Assembly (NCBI RefSeq): GCF_902506345.1
Contig: NZ_LR733413.1
Coordinates: forward strand, 2,069,892-2,133,891
From: Flavobacterium sp. 9R
Lineage (GTDB): Bacteria > Bacteroidota > Bacteroidia > Flavobacteriales > Flavobacteriaceae
DNA length: 64,000 nucleotides
Direction of reading: 5' to 3'
Shown: piece by piece, positions 17,162 through 25,215 of the stretch
How the letters are laid out: each line of letters opens with the position of its first letter
Numbering within the stretch: the first letter of the stretch is position 1
Notes under the pieces: generated by a model
The model's database searches: none
The model's input: only the letters and a program-made list of their open reading frames with translations
What the model was told of the DNA's origin: nothing
Position numbers and translations under genes: made by a program

Positions 17162-18715
17162 ATGTACAGCGTGAATAAAGAACTAATTATTCGTTCTAGT
17201 TCAGAAGCCGTAGATTTTGCCTTATTAAAAGATGGAAAACTAATTGAATTACACAAAGAACAAGAAACTAGCAACTTTCAAGTAGGTGATATTTTTATTG
17301 CCAAAATAAGAAAACCAGTTGCAGGCTTAAATGCTGCTTTTGTAAATGTAGGCTATGAAAAAGATGCCTTTTTGCATTATCATGACTTAGGTCCTAATCT
17401 TGCTTCTCAATTGAAATTCATAAAACTTGTAAGCGCAGGTAAAATAAAAGATTTCTCCCTAAAAAACTTTCAGTTTGAAAAAGAGATTGATAAAGACGGC
17501 ACCATTACTGATGTTTTGAATGCCAATCAATCCGTATTAGTACAAGTAGTAAAAGAGCCTATATCTACCAAAGGACCAAGAATTAGTGCAGAACTATCCT
17601 TGGCTGGACGTTTTATAGTGCTTGTTCCTTTTTCTGATCGCGTTTCTATTTCTCAAAAAATAGAAGACAAAAAAGAAAAAGATCGATTAAAAAAACTTGT
17701 ACAATCCATCAAACCAAAAGGCTTTGGCGTTATTGTTCGTACAGTAGCCGAAGGCAAAAATACAGCCGAATTAGAAAAAGATTTGCATAACCTGCTTAGC
17801 AGATGGAATGCAATGTGTAAGAAATTACCAACTGCTCATCATCCGTCAAAAGTATTAGGTGAGCTCAATAGAGCCTCTTCAATTCTTCGAGACGTGTTTA
17901 ATGATACCTTTAGTGGTATTCAAATAGATGATGAAGAGTTGTACCAACAAACAAAGGATTACTTGCAAGAAATTGCACCATCCAAACAATCAATCGTAAA
18001 GTTTTATCAATCGAAAGACACACCAATCTTCGAGAAATATAACATAGAGAGACAAATCAAAACATCTTTCGGGAAAACGGTTTCCATGAGTAAAGGTGCC
18101 TATTTGATAATAGAACATACTGAAGCACTTCACGTTATAGACGTAAATAGCGGTAATCGTTCGAATAAGGCTACCAATCAAGAAGACACCGCAATGGAAG
18201 TAAATATGATAGCCGCTGCCGAAATCGCAAGACAATTGCGTTTGAGAGATATGGGCGGAATCATAGTTGTTGATTTTATTGATATGGCTAATCCCGATAA
18301 TCGTAAAGTCTTATTCGACTTCTTAAGAGAAGAGATGAGCGATGATAAAGCTAAACACAAGATCTTGCCTCCTAGTAAATTTGGATTAGTTCAAATTACT
18401 AGACAAAGAGTAAGACCAGAAGTCAATATCAAAACTAGAGAAGAAGATCCAAACAATGAAAATGGCGAAATTGAAGCGCCAATTCAAATCATTGATAAAA
18501 TCGCTCTCGACCTTGAAAGACATCTAAAAAACCACAAAAAAGTAGTACTCAATGTACATCCCTTTGTGGCTGCATACCTCAGTAAAGGTTTTCCATCATT
18601 GCGTTCAAGATGGTTTTTTGAACACAAAAAGTGGGTGAAAATTATACCACGTGACGCTTACACGTACCTAGAATACCATTTCTATGACAAAAAAGGAAAT
18701 GTTATTACAGACTAA
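17162..18715 (+). CDS. rng: Ribonuclease G/E family endoribonuclease
   Basis: The 517-residue protein has an N-terminal S1 domain (GDIFIAKIRKPVAGLNAAFVNVGYEKDAFLHYHDLG). Its DNase I-like catalytic domain shows the two Mg-binding aspartate motifs HVIDVNSG and VVDFIDMA. The length is that of RNase G, without the long scaffold tail of RNase E. The ATG at 17162 is the nearest to the conserved N-terminus NKELIIRSSSEAVDFALL. It functions in rRNA maturation and mRNA decay. A terminator follows at 18723. Confidence 0.93.
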   Translation: MYSVNKELIIRSSSEAVDFALLKDGKLIELHKEQETSNFQVGDIFIAKIRKPVAGLNAAFVNVGYEKDAFLHYHDLGPNLASQLKFIKLVSAGKIKDFSLKNFQFEKEIDKDGTITDVLNANQSVLVQVVKEPISTKGPRISAELSLAGRFIVLVPFSDRVSISQKIEDKKEKDRLKKLVQSIKPKGFGVIVRTVAEGKNTAELEKDLHNLLSRWNAMCKKLPTAHHPSKVLGELNRASSILRDVFNDTFSGIQIDDEELYQQTKDYLQEIAPSKQSIVKFYQSKDTPIFEKYNIERQIKTSFGKTVSMSKGAYLIIEHTEALHVIDVNSGNRSNKATNQEDTAMEVNMIAAAEIARQLRLRDMGGIIVVDFIDMANPDNRKVLFDFLREEMSDDKAKHKILPPSKFGLVQITRQRVRPEVNIKTREEDPNNENGEIEAPIQIIDKIALDLERHLKNHKKVVLNVHPFVAAYLSKGFPSLRSRWFFEHKKWVKIIPRDAYTYLEYHFYDKKGNVITD

Positions 18716-18722
18716 AACAAAC

Positions 18723-18757
18723 AAAACCGTTATTCGAAAGAGTAGCGGTTTTTTTGT
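18723..18757 (+). terminator. rng terminator
   Basis: AAAACCGTTATTC and GAGTAGCGGTTTT pair with two mismatches. The stem is followed by seven Ts. Confidence 0.75.
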
Positions 18758-18768
18758 GTCTTATTTTT

Positions 18769-18852
18769 AGGAGCTATTTCCAGCTATCCGTTACAATCTT
18801 ATATGCCGAACACCGGCACATAAGGATTTTCACTACTATCTGGGCTAGGGCT
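18769..18852 (-). repeat. Intergenic structured element, family E, copy 4
   Basis: On the minus strand AGCCCTAGCCCAGATAGTAG precedes a 10-bp stem with one mismatch (plus strand TTATATGCCG / CGGCACATAA). GATTGTAACGGATAGCTGGA and AATAGCTCCT follow. This copy is more diverged than the others. It lies between converging rng and tadA. Confidence 0.7.
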
Positions 18853-18865
18853 TTAAGGAGTTCAA

Positions 18866-19309
18866 TTACTTTCTTTTCTCTGCAAAAAATCGCTTCATCA
18901 AATCGGCTGCTTCTTCTGCTAAAACACCTCTGACTACAGTAGTTTTGGGATGCAATTGAGTACCCATTTTTTCATACCCACGGTGCGTATCACTAGCCCC
19001 AAAAACAATTTTAGCAATTTGACTCCAATACAAAGCCCCTGCGCACATTTGGCAAGGTTCTAAAGTCACATACAAAGTACAATCTTTTAAATATTTTCCG
19101 CCCAAGAAATTGGCAGCTGCAGTTATAGCTTGCATTTCGGCGTGGGCCGTAACATCGTTGAGTAATTCGGTCAAATTATGGGTGCGAGCAATGACTTTGT
19201 CGGCCACAACAATAACGGCTCCCACAGGAATTTCACCTTTGTCAAAAGCCATTTCAGCTTCTTGCAAAGCTTTTTTCATAAAATATTCGTCGGTGAAAGG
19301 ATCTATCAT
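18866..19309 (-). CDS. tadA: tRNA-specific adenosine deaminase
   Basis: The 147-residue zinc deaminase has the motifs TAHAEMQAI (His ligand and catalytic Glu) and PCQMCAGAL (Cys ligands). The N-terminal FMKKALQEAEMAFDKGEIPVGAVIV and the C-terminal RGVLAEEAADLMKRFFAEKR are typical of TadA, which makes inosine at the wobble position of tRNA-Arg(ACG). A guanine-deaminase-type role is less likely. It is divergent from dxs. A small palindrome (CCCGC-CATA-GCGGG, 19320-19333) lies between the two starts. Confidence 0.9.
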   Translation of the reverse strand: MIDPFTDEYFMKKALQEAEMAFDKGEIPVGAVIVVADKVIARTHNLTELLNDVTAHAEMQAITAAANFLGGKYLKDCTLYVTLEPCQMCAGALYWSQIAKIVFGASDTHRGYEKMGTQLHPKTTVVRGVLAEEAADLMKRFFAEKRK

Positions 19310-19395
19310 AGCCGCCTAACCCGCCATAGCGGGAATAATTAAGTGAATCGCAAAAATATAAAAAACAAAACCGTAAATTCGCTTTTTGATTATAA

Positions 19396-21174
19396 ATGAA
19401 AACCAACTTACTCGAACATATCAACAATCCAAAGGATTTACGCTTACTAAATGAAGCGCAACTTCCTCTTTTGGCTCAAGAATTACGCGATTTTATAATC
19501 AATATTGTGGCAGTAAAAGAGGGGCATCTTGGCGCCAGTCTTGGCGTGGTTGAATTGACCATTGCTTTGCATTATGTATTTGATACACCAAATGATTTAT
19601 TAATTTGGGATGTAGGTCATCAAGCCTATGGGCATAAAATTTTAACGGAAAGGAAAAATAGTTTTCATACCAACAGACAGCTCAATGGTCTTTCTGGATT
19701 TCCAAAAAGAAGCGAGAGTATTTATGATGCCTTTGGTGTTGGCCACTCATCGACCTCAATTTCCGCAGCATTAGGAATGGCGATTGCTTCCAACTTAAAA
19801 GGAGATTTCGAAAAACAACATATTGCCGTAATTGGCGATGCTTCAATCGCTTCAGGAATGGCCTTTGAAGGACTCAATCATGCAGGTGTGACTGATGCGA
19901 ATTTGTTGGTCATTTTAAACGACAATGCCATAGGAATCGATCCCAGTGTTGGAGCCTTAAAAGAGTATCTTACAGCTGTAAAAGAAGGGAAAAACCATCG
20001 ACAAAATAATATGATTAAATCCCTGAATTTCGACTATTCAGGTCCAATTGATGGTCATGATCTTCCTGCTGTTATCAAAGAATTAAAACGCTTAAAAAAC
20101 GTAAAAGGACCTAAATTCCTTCATGTTATTACCACCAAAGGTAAAGGACTACAACAAGCTGAAGAAAATCAGGTTCAATACCATGCGCCTGGCAAGTTTA
20201 ATGCAGAGACAGGAGATTTACTTCCCAAATCAGAAGCTAACTTGCCTCCAAAATATCAAGATGTTTTTGGTTTAACACTTTTAGATTTAGCTCGAAAGAA
20301 TGAAAAAATCATCGGAATAACACCAGCGATGCCTTCTGGTAGTTCTCTAAAATTTATGATGGATGAACTTCCAAAACGCGCATTTGATGTAGGTATTGCT
20401 GAACAACATGCAGTCACATTAGCAGCAGGAATGGCGACTCAAGGGATGATAGTTTATTGTAATATCTATTCTACTTTTTTGCAAAGGGCTTACGATCAGC
20501 TTATTCATGATGTAGCTCTCCAAAAATTGCCTGTTGTTTTTTGTTTGGATAGAGCGGGATTGGTTGGCGAAGATGGCGCTACACATCATGGTGTTTTTGA
20601 TTTAGCCTATTTGAGATGCATTCCGAATTTGATGATTTATGCCCCGTTGAACGAAATAGAACTGCAAAACATCTTATATACTGTACAATTAGGTATCGAC
20701 CAACCCATAGCCATTCGCTATCCAAGAGGCAGAGGTGAATTTGTAGATTGGAAGTCGCCTTACAAAAAAATCCTTATCGGAAAAGCAAATTGTCAAAATA
20801 AAGGCACAAAAATTGCTGTGCTTTCAACTGGGACTATTGGAAATAATGTAACAAAAGCAATTGAAGATTTAGACAATAAGACGTTTTTTGCTCATTATCA
20901 TTTTGGCTTTGTAAAACCATTAGACGAAATACTTTTGCATACTATTTTTGAACAATTTGAAACGATAATTACGATAGAAGATGGAGTGGTAACTGGAGGT
21001 TTTGGTTCAGCCATACTTGAGTTTTCTGCTTTTCATAACTATCAGAAAATAATTAAAACACTAGGAATCCCGGATACTTTTATTGAACAAGCCACTATAA
21101 ACGAATTACAATACGCATGCAAAATTGACGTTAAAAGCTTGAAGCAGTTTTTTTCAACCTTCAAAATCAGTTAA
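19396..21174 (+). CDS. dxs: 1-deoxy-D-xylulose-5-phosphate synthase
   Basis: The 592-residue thiamine-diphosphate enzyme is the first of the MEP isoprenoid pathway. Visible are DVGHQAYGHKILTER, GHSSTSISAALGMA, the TPP-binding GDASIASGMAFEGLNHAG...NDNAIGIDPSVGAL, and transketolase domain 2 (DVGIAEQHAVTLAAGMA...DRAGLVGEDGATHHGVFDL). The third domain has IEDGVVTGGFGSAILEF. It is slightly shorter than the enterobacterial enzyme, as usual in Bacteroidota. DUF3078 follows 24 bp downstream. Confidence 0.95.
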   Translation: MKTNLLEHINNPKDLRLLNEAQLPLLAQELRDFIINIVAVKEGHLGASLGVVELTIALHYVFDTPNDLLIWDVGHQAYGHKILTERKNSFHTNRQLNGLSGFPKRSESIYDAFGVGHSSTSISAALGMAIASNLKGDFEKQHIAVIGDASIASGMAFEGLNHAGVTDANLLVILNDNAIGIDPSVGALKEYLTAVKEGKNHRQNNMIKSLNFDYSGPIDGHDLPAVIKELKRLKNVKGPKFLHVITTKGKGLQQAEENQVQYHAPGKFNAETGDLLPKSEANLPPKYQDVFGLTLLDLARKNEKIIGITPAMPSGSSLKFMMDELPKRAFDVGIAEQHAVTLAAGMATQGMIVYCNIYSTFLQRAYDQLIHDVALQKLPVVFCLDRAGLVGEDGATHHGVFDLAYLRCIPNLMIYAPLNEIELQNILYTVQLGIDQPIAIRYPRGRGEFVDWKSPYKKILIGKANCQNKGTKIAVLSTGTIGNNVTKAIEDLDNKTFFAHYHFGFVKPLDEILLHTIFEQFETIITIEDGVVTGGFGSAILEFSAFHNYQKIIKTLGIPDTFIEQATINELQYACKIDVKSLKQFFSTFKIS

Positions 21175-21198
21175 TTTGCATTTATTAAAACGCCAATA

Positions 21199-22269
21199 AT
21201 GAAATTTTTATCAATACCACTTTTATTATTTTTCTTTAGTTTTTCTTTTCAAACTTTTGCACAAGAAACCACACCAATACCAGAAGTTACAAACGATTCT
21301 ATTATTCTATTGACTCCAACTGCTGGGCCTACTTTCAGGCCTTTTGTAATTCCAACGTCATTGCCCCCTATAAAAGCACCAACTATTAGAAAAACTTCTG
21401 TGAATACATTAGGAATTTCAAACTGGATAAAAAAAAATAAGCTAGGTTTTGATATTACTCAAATTGCTTTTGTAAACTGGAATGCAGGGGGTACAAGCTC
21501 TATATCTGGATTAGTAAAAGGAAATTTCATAAGAGTCTACACCAGAGAAAATTATAAATGGCAAAATGAATTGATCTTTCGCTATGGTCTCAATAAACAA
21601 GATGGAATTGAATTGCGAAAAACAGATGATGCGGTTTTGATTAACTCCACTTTTGGTTATCGAAAGGATACCTTGACCAATTGGTATTACTCGGCAAAAT
21701 TTAATTTTAATACTCAATTTACAGCTGGTTACTCTTATCCAAATAAAGAAGTGGCTATTTCTAGAGCTTTTGCACCTGCCTATGTATTCATAGGTTTGGG
21801 AGCTGAAAAGATTGATAAAAAAAAGAATTACTCTTATTACATCTCTCCATTTACATCAAAAACAACTTTAGTTTTAGATCAAACATTAGCAGATCAGGGA
21901 GCTTTTGGAGTTGATGCAGCCATTTATGATACGAATGGAGTACTTATACAAAAAGGGAAACGATCGAGATCAGAGCTGGGTTTTCTTTTTTCAAGCCAAA
22001 TTAAAAAGGAAATTTTTAAAAACATTCATCTGGATAACAGATTGAGTTTGTACTCGGATTATATTAATAGATTTGGTAACGTTGATATAGATTGGAATCT
22101 TCAGTTAGAACTTGTAGTTAATAAATATGTCAAAGCTAATATTGGTTCACAATTAATTTATGACGATGATATTAAATCTAAAAGAGAAGAAAACGGTGTT
22201 CAAATCACTGAGGGGCCAAAAGTTCAATTAAAGCAAGTCTTGGGAGTAGGTATTGTTTATGAGTTTTAA
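21199..22269 (+). CDS. DUF3078 family outer-membrane protein
   Basis: The 356-residue protein has a signal peptide (MKFLSIPLLLFFFSFSFQTFAQ), a Pro-rich linker to about residue 65 and a predicted beta-barrel. The family segments are FDITQIAFVNWNAGGTSSISGLV, WQNELIFRYGLNKQDG and a C-terminal LKQVLGVGIVYEF ending in an aromatic residue. DUF3078 proteins are widespread in Bacteroidota; their role is not known. It is likely co-transcribed with dxs and ends at a strong terminator. Confidence 0.85.
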   Translation: MKFLSIPLLLFFFSFSFQTFAQETTPIPEVTNDSIILLTPTAGPTFRPFVIPTSLPPIKAPTIRKTSVNTLGISNWIKKNKLGFDITQIAFVNWNAGGTSSISGLVKGNFIRVYTRENYKWQNELIFRYGLNKQDGIELRKTDDAVLINSTFGYRKDTLTNWYYSAKFNFNTQFTAGYSYPNKEVAISRAFAPAYVFIGLGAEKIDKKKNYSYYISPFTSKTTLVLDQTLADQGAFGVDAAIYDTNGVLIQKGKRSRSELGFLFSSQIKKEIFKNIHLDNRLSLYSDYINRFGNVDIDWNLQLELVVNKYVKANIGSQLIYDDDIKSKREENGVQITEGPKVQLKQVLGVGIVYEF

Positions 22270-22270
22270 A

Positions 22271-22306
22271 AACAAAAAGATCCGTTGTAAGGCGGATCTT
22301 TTTGTT
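22271..22306 (+). terminator. Intrinsic terminator after DUF3078
   Basis: A 14-bp perfect stem (AACAAAAAGATCCG 22271-22284, CGGATCTTTTTGTT 22293-22306) with an 8-nt loop is followed by T-rich sequence. Confidence 0.9.
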
Positions 22307-22440
22307 TTTAAAATGAATTTTCAATACTCAACTAATTGTTTATAACTTCCAGAATGCAATGTTTTTTTTGTTTCATTAACAACATTATAACAACAATCTC
22401 ATTAATAACAAATGCAAAAAAAGCAACTCTATAACACTTG

Positions 22441-23784
22441 TTAATTTTTTGCAGCCGTAAGTGTTTTATAAATCAGTAAGGCATTCCCATCTGTCAACAT
22501 CGAAATATAATGGCAGATGTGTAATAAGCGTTCGTATAAATTTTCTTTTTCGAGATGGTGCTTTTCTGGAAGCATTTTTAAAATAAGTTGGTCGTAATTG
22601 GAAGCCTTACCTTCAAATTTGTTATTGAAAGCAACAATAAATTTATCCAAAAGGGTTTGGATAATTTGATAGCCCACCAATTCTTTTTCAATCACTTCTC
22701 TACTCTGATAAATATTCTTGACACTAATTTTGATGATATCATCCATTTGTGCTTTGTATTTGCTTTTATCCATTAAAGCGAATGGAAAATTACCAGCAAG
22801 AATGTGGTTCTCGTTCTCGATAAAGACTTTTACAGCATCATTTATTAAACTTCCTATTGCCAAGGCGCGCAAATAGCTAATTCTGTCTTCTTTAGTTTCT
22901 AATGTTTTGTATTTAGAAGAATCAATACTATCTTTTACCAACTTAATTAAATATTCTAGTGCAAAATCTTCCGAAATTAATCCCAAATTGATTCCGTCTT
23001 CAAAATCAATAATTGTATAACAGATATCATCAGCAGCTTCGACCAAATACGCCAATGGATGTCTTTCGAAGCCAATATCTGGATTTTTTTTGTTGGGAAT
23101 CATTCCCATTTCTAAAGCTACTTCTTGAAAAAAATCTTTATCGGTTTGAAAGAAACCATATTTTTTATCAGCAATATTTTTGGTAGGCTTTTTTGGCAAA
23201 CTCTCTTTTGGATATTTCATAAAAGCACCTAAAGTAGCAAACGATAAACGAATTCCACCTTCGACTCCTGGACGAGAACTATTCAATACCGAAAAGCCAT
23301 TAGCATTACCTTCAAAATCTACCAAATCTTGCCACTGCTTAGGACTCAATTGATTTTTATATTGTTGCCCTTTTCCAATTGAAAAATACTCCCCAATAGC
23401 TTTTTCGCCAGAATGTCCAAATGGGGGATTTCCAATGTCGTGAGCGAGAGAAGCCGCAGCAACAATGGCTCCAAAATCATTCATCTGATAGCCGTGAATA
23501 TCTTGTAAGTAGGGATATTTTTCAATTATTTTTTTTCCAACTAATCTTCCTAAAGAACGTCCTACCACTGAAACCTCTAGACTATGTGTTAAACGAGTGT
23601 GCACAAAATCGGTTTTAGACAATGGAATTACCTGAGTTTTGTCTTGTAAACTTCTAAAAGCAGACGAAAAAATGATTCTGTCATAATCTACTTCAAACCC
23701 TAGACGAGTTTCATCTTGTTCGATTCTCAAACGCTTTCCTGTGTCGCCTTGACGTTTTAATGATAATAGTTGTTCCCAGTTCAT
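22441..23784 (-). CDS. dgt: dGTP triphosphohydrolase / dNTPase (HD superfamily)
   Basis: The ATG at 23784 (MNWEQLLSLKRQGDTGKRLR) gives 447 residues and matches the usual N-terminus. An ATG at 23811 would add nine residues. HD-domain metal ligands are seen in HTRLTHSLEVS and SLAHDIGNPPFGHSGE. It hydrolyses dNTPs to nucleosides and triphosphate, controlling dNTP pools. It is the last gene of a minus-strand series after the AAA ATPase (55 bp). Confidence 0.9.
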   Translation of the reverse strand: MNWEQLLSLKRQGDTGKRLRIEQDETRLGFEVDYDRIIFSSAFRSLQDKTQVIPLSKTDFVHTRLTHSLEVSVVGRSLGRLVGKKIIEKYPYLQDIHGYQMNDFGAIVAAASLAHDIGNPPFGHSGEKAIGEYFSIGKGQQYKNQLSPKQWQDLVDFEGNANGFSVLNSSRPGVEGGIRLSFATLGAFMKYPKESLPKKPTKNIADKKYGFFQTDKDFFQEVALEMGMIPNKKNPDIGFERHPLAYLVEAADDICYTIIDFEDGINLGLISEDFALEYLIKLVKDSIDSSKYKTLETKEDRISYLRALAIGSLINDAVKVFIENENHILAGNFPFALMDKSKYKAQMDDIIKISVKNIYQSREVIEKELVGYQIIQTLLDKFIVAFNNKFEGKASNYDQLILKMLPEKHHLEKENLYERLLHICHYISMLTDGNALLIYKTLTAAKN

Positions 23785-23839
23785 TTTATTTTGTGCATGA
23801 TTAGTTGTCAAATATACAAATACGATTGGTTATATATTT

Positions 23840-24559
23840 CTATTCGGATAAATCCTGAGGATGATTCGCAATAGCGTCTTGAATCACATTGTTTTTCACT
23901 GATTGGAGCAAATGGTTTTTAGCTTCAGCAAAAGTAATGTCGTACAAGCGTTCCATTTTTTGGAATTGAAGTGGATACTTTTGAAGTAAGGTGTTATAAT
24001 AAGTATCTAAAACGGCAGCGTTGGGTGCAGTAAACTCGAGTTGCAATTCGAAGCGACGCACTAAGGCCTCATCTATCATTTGGATTTGATTGGTTGCAGC
24101 GATAAAAACAGAGCGACTCGGAAAACTATCAATCAACTGAATAATGGAATTGACCACGCGTTTCATCTCTGTATTGTCTTTGTTGTCATAATCCCTAATT
24201 TGCCCTAAAGAATCGAACTCGTCAAAAAACAATACGGCACTTTCGTACTGTACTTCTTTAAATAAACCTTCTATATTTTTAGAGGTTTCTCCTAGTTTAG
24301 ACGAAACAATTCTAGAAAGGTTGACAATAATGAGTTTTTTATCTAATTTTTTAGCAATGGCTTTGGCAGTCATCGTTTTTCCACAACCTGTTTTGCCATA
24401 AAGCAACATTTTATTGGCTACTGGTAAATCATATTTTTCGAGTACTTTTCGAAATTGATACTCTTTCAAAAATTGATTAATTTGTTGTGAAACGGCTTCA
24501 TTAAAGACAACATCTTCAAGGAGGACATTACTTCGGTCCGTGAAATATAATAAACTCAA
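23840..24559 (-). CDS. Small AAA family ATPase
   Basis: The 239-residue single-module AAA protein has Walker A GKTGCGKT (residues 55-62), Walker B AVLFFDEFD (Asp113, Glu114), a sensor-1 Asn in AATNQIQMID and an arginine finger in ALVRRFELQLEF. It resembles the ATPase core of FtsH or proteasomal AAA proteins, but it has no protease or membrane domain. It starts 27 bp after the ParE-type toxin gene and probably shares its transcript. Its function is unknown. Confidence 0.85.
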   Translation of the reverse strand: MSLLYFTDRSNVLLEDVVFNEAVSQQINQFLKEYQFRKVLEKYDLPVANKMLLYGKTGCGKTMTAKAIAKKLDKKLIIVNLSRIVSSKLGETSKNIEGLFKEVQYESAVLFFDEFDSLGQIRDYDNKDNTEMKRVVNSIIQLIDSFPSRSVFIAATNQIQMIDEALVRRFELQLEFTAPNAAVLDTYYNTLLQKYPLQFQKMERLYDITFAEAKNHLLQSVKNNVIQDAIANHPQDLSE

Positions 24560-24586
24560 AGGGATTGGAATGTTAAAAGGTTTAAC

Positions 24587-24886
24587 TTATAAACCAAGTC
24601 TTTTTGACCAGTTTTTTGGAGAGCGAGAGGTGTGAAAAACAGCAATAACTATAATCTTATTATCTTTGTATGTATAATGAATTCCATAAGGGAATCTTGA
24701 AATAAATCGGATTTTAATATCTTTATATTTCTTTTGGAAAGCTTCTGGGTTTCTCAAAATTGCATCAATTCCTGCTTCAAGACACAATTCAAAATCATAA
24801 GAAAGACCCGTTCTCTGTTCTTCATACCATAAAACAGCGGCCTCAATATCAAATAATGCTTCTTTTGTAAATTGAATATCACGCAT
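24587..24886 (-). CDS. Type II toxin, RelE/ParE superfamily
   Basis: The 99-residue protein has the ParE-like pattern ALFDIEAAVLWYEEQRTGLSYDF...RFISRFPYGIHYTYKDNKIIVIAVFHTSRSPKNW. The Arg/His-containing strands and the helical hairpin at residues 10-45 are typical. Its ATG overlaps the antitoxin stop by one base, indicating a two-gene module. It is likely either a gyrase inhibitor (ParE) or an mRNA interferase (RelE); the sequence cannot decide. Confidence 0.88.
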   Translation of the reverse strand: MRDIQFTKEALFDIEAAVLWYEEQRTGLSYDFELCLEAGIDAILRNPEAFQKKYKDIKIRFISRFPYGIHYTYKDNKIIVIAVFHTSRSPKNWSKRLGL

Positions 24887-25092
24887 TATCTAATCGTTTT
24901 CAAATGCGCTTTTACGGCCTCCCATGAATACAATTCAGATTTGCCATCTTCTAAATTTCGAAGTCGTATATCCAACTCTTTTTGTATTTCATCAGAGATT
25001 TCTAATTCGTTTTTAGCAATACTATCCCATAATTGTTCTGCGAAAACAATTTTTTCAGCATTACTATATTTTGAAAAATCCTTAATCTCCAT
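24886..25092 (-). CDS. Addiction-module antitoxin (Unstab_antitox family)
   Basis: The 68-residue acidic helical protein fits the short addiction-module antitoxin family by its pattern AEKIVFAEQLWDSIAKNE...ELDIRLRNLEDGKSELYSWEAVKAHL. It lies directly upstream of the ParE-type toxin with stop/start overlap. Antitoxins of this family bind the toxin and usually autorepress. Confidence 0.85.
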   Translation of the reverse strand: MEIKDFSKYSNAEKIVFAEQLWDSIAKNELEISDEIQKELDIRLRNLEDGKSELYSWEAVKAHLKTIR

Positions 25093-25178
25093 GATTAGCT
25101 ATTTTTTATGATAACAAATTTAAGCAAATAAATGAATGTTTGTAAGGATGGGTATTATTTTAAGAATTTTTGAAAAAA

Positions 25179-25208
25179 AAAGAGGTTGCCTAAAATGGCA
25201 ACCTCTTT
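25179..25208 (-). terminator. nrdA terminator
   Basis: A perfect 12-bp stem (AAAGAGGTTGCC 25179-25190, GGCAACCTCTTT 25197-25208) with a 6-nt loop is followed by a U-run on the minus strand. Confidence 0.9.
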
Positions 25209-25215
25209 AACTTAA

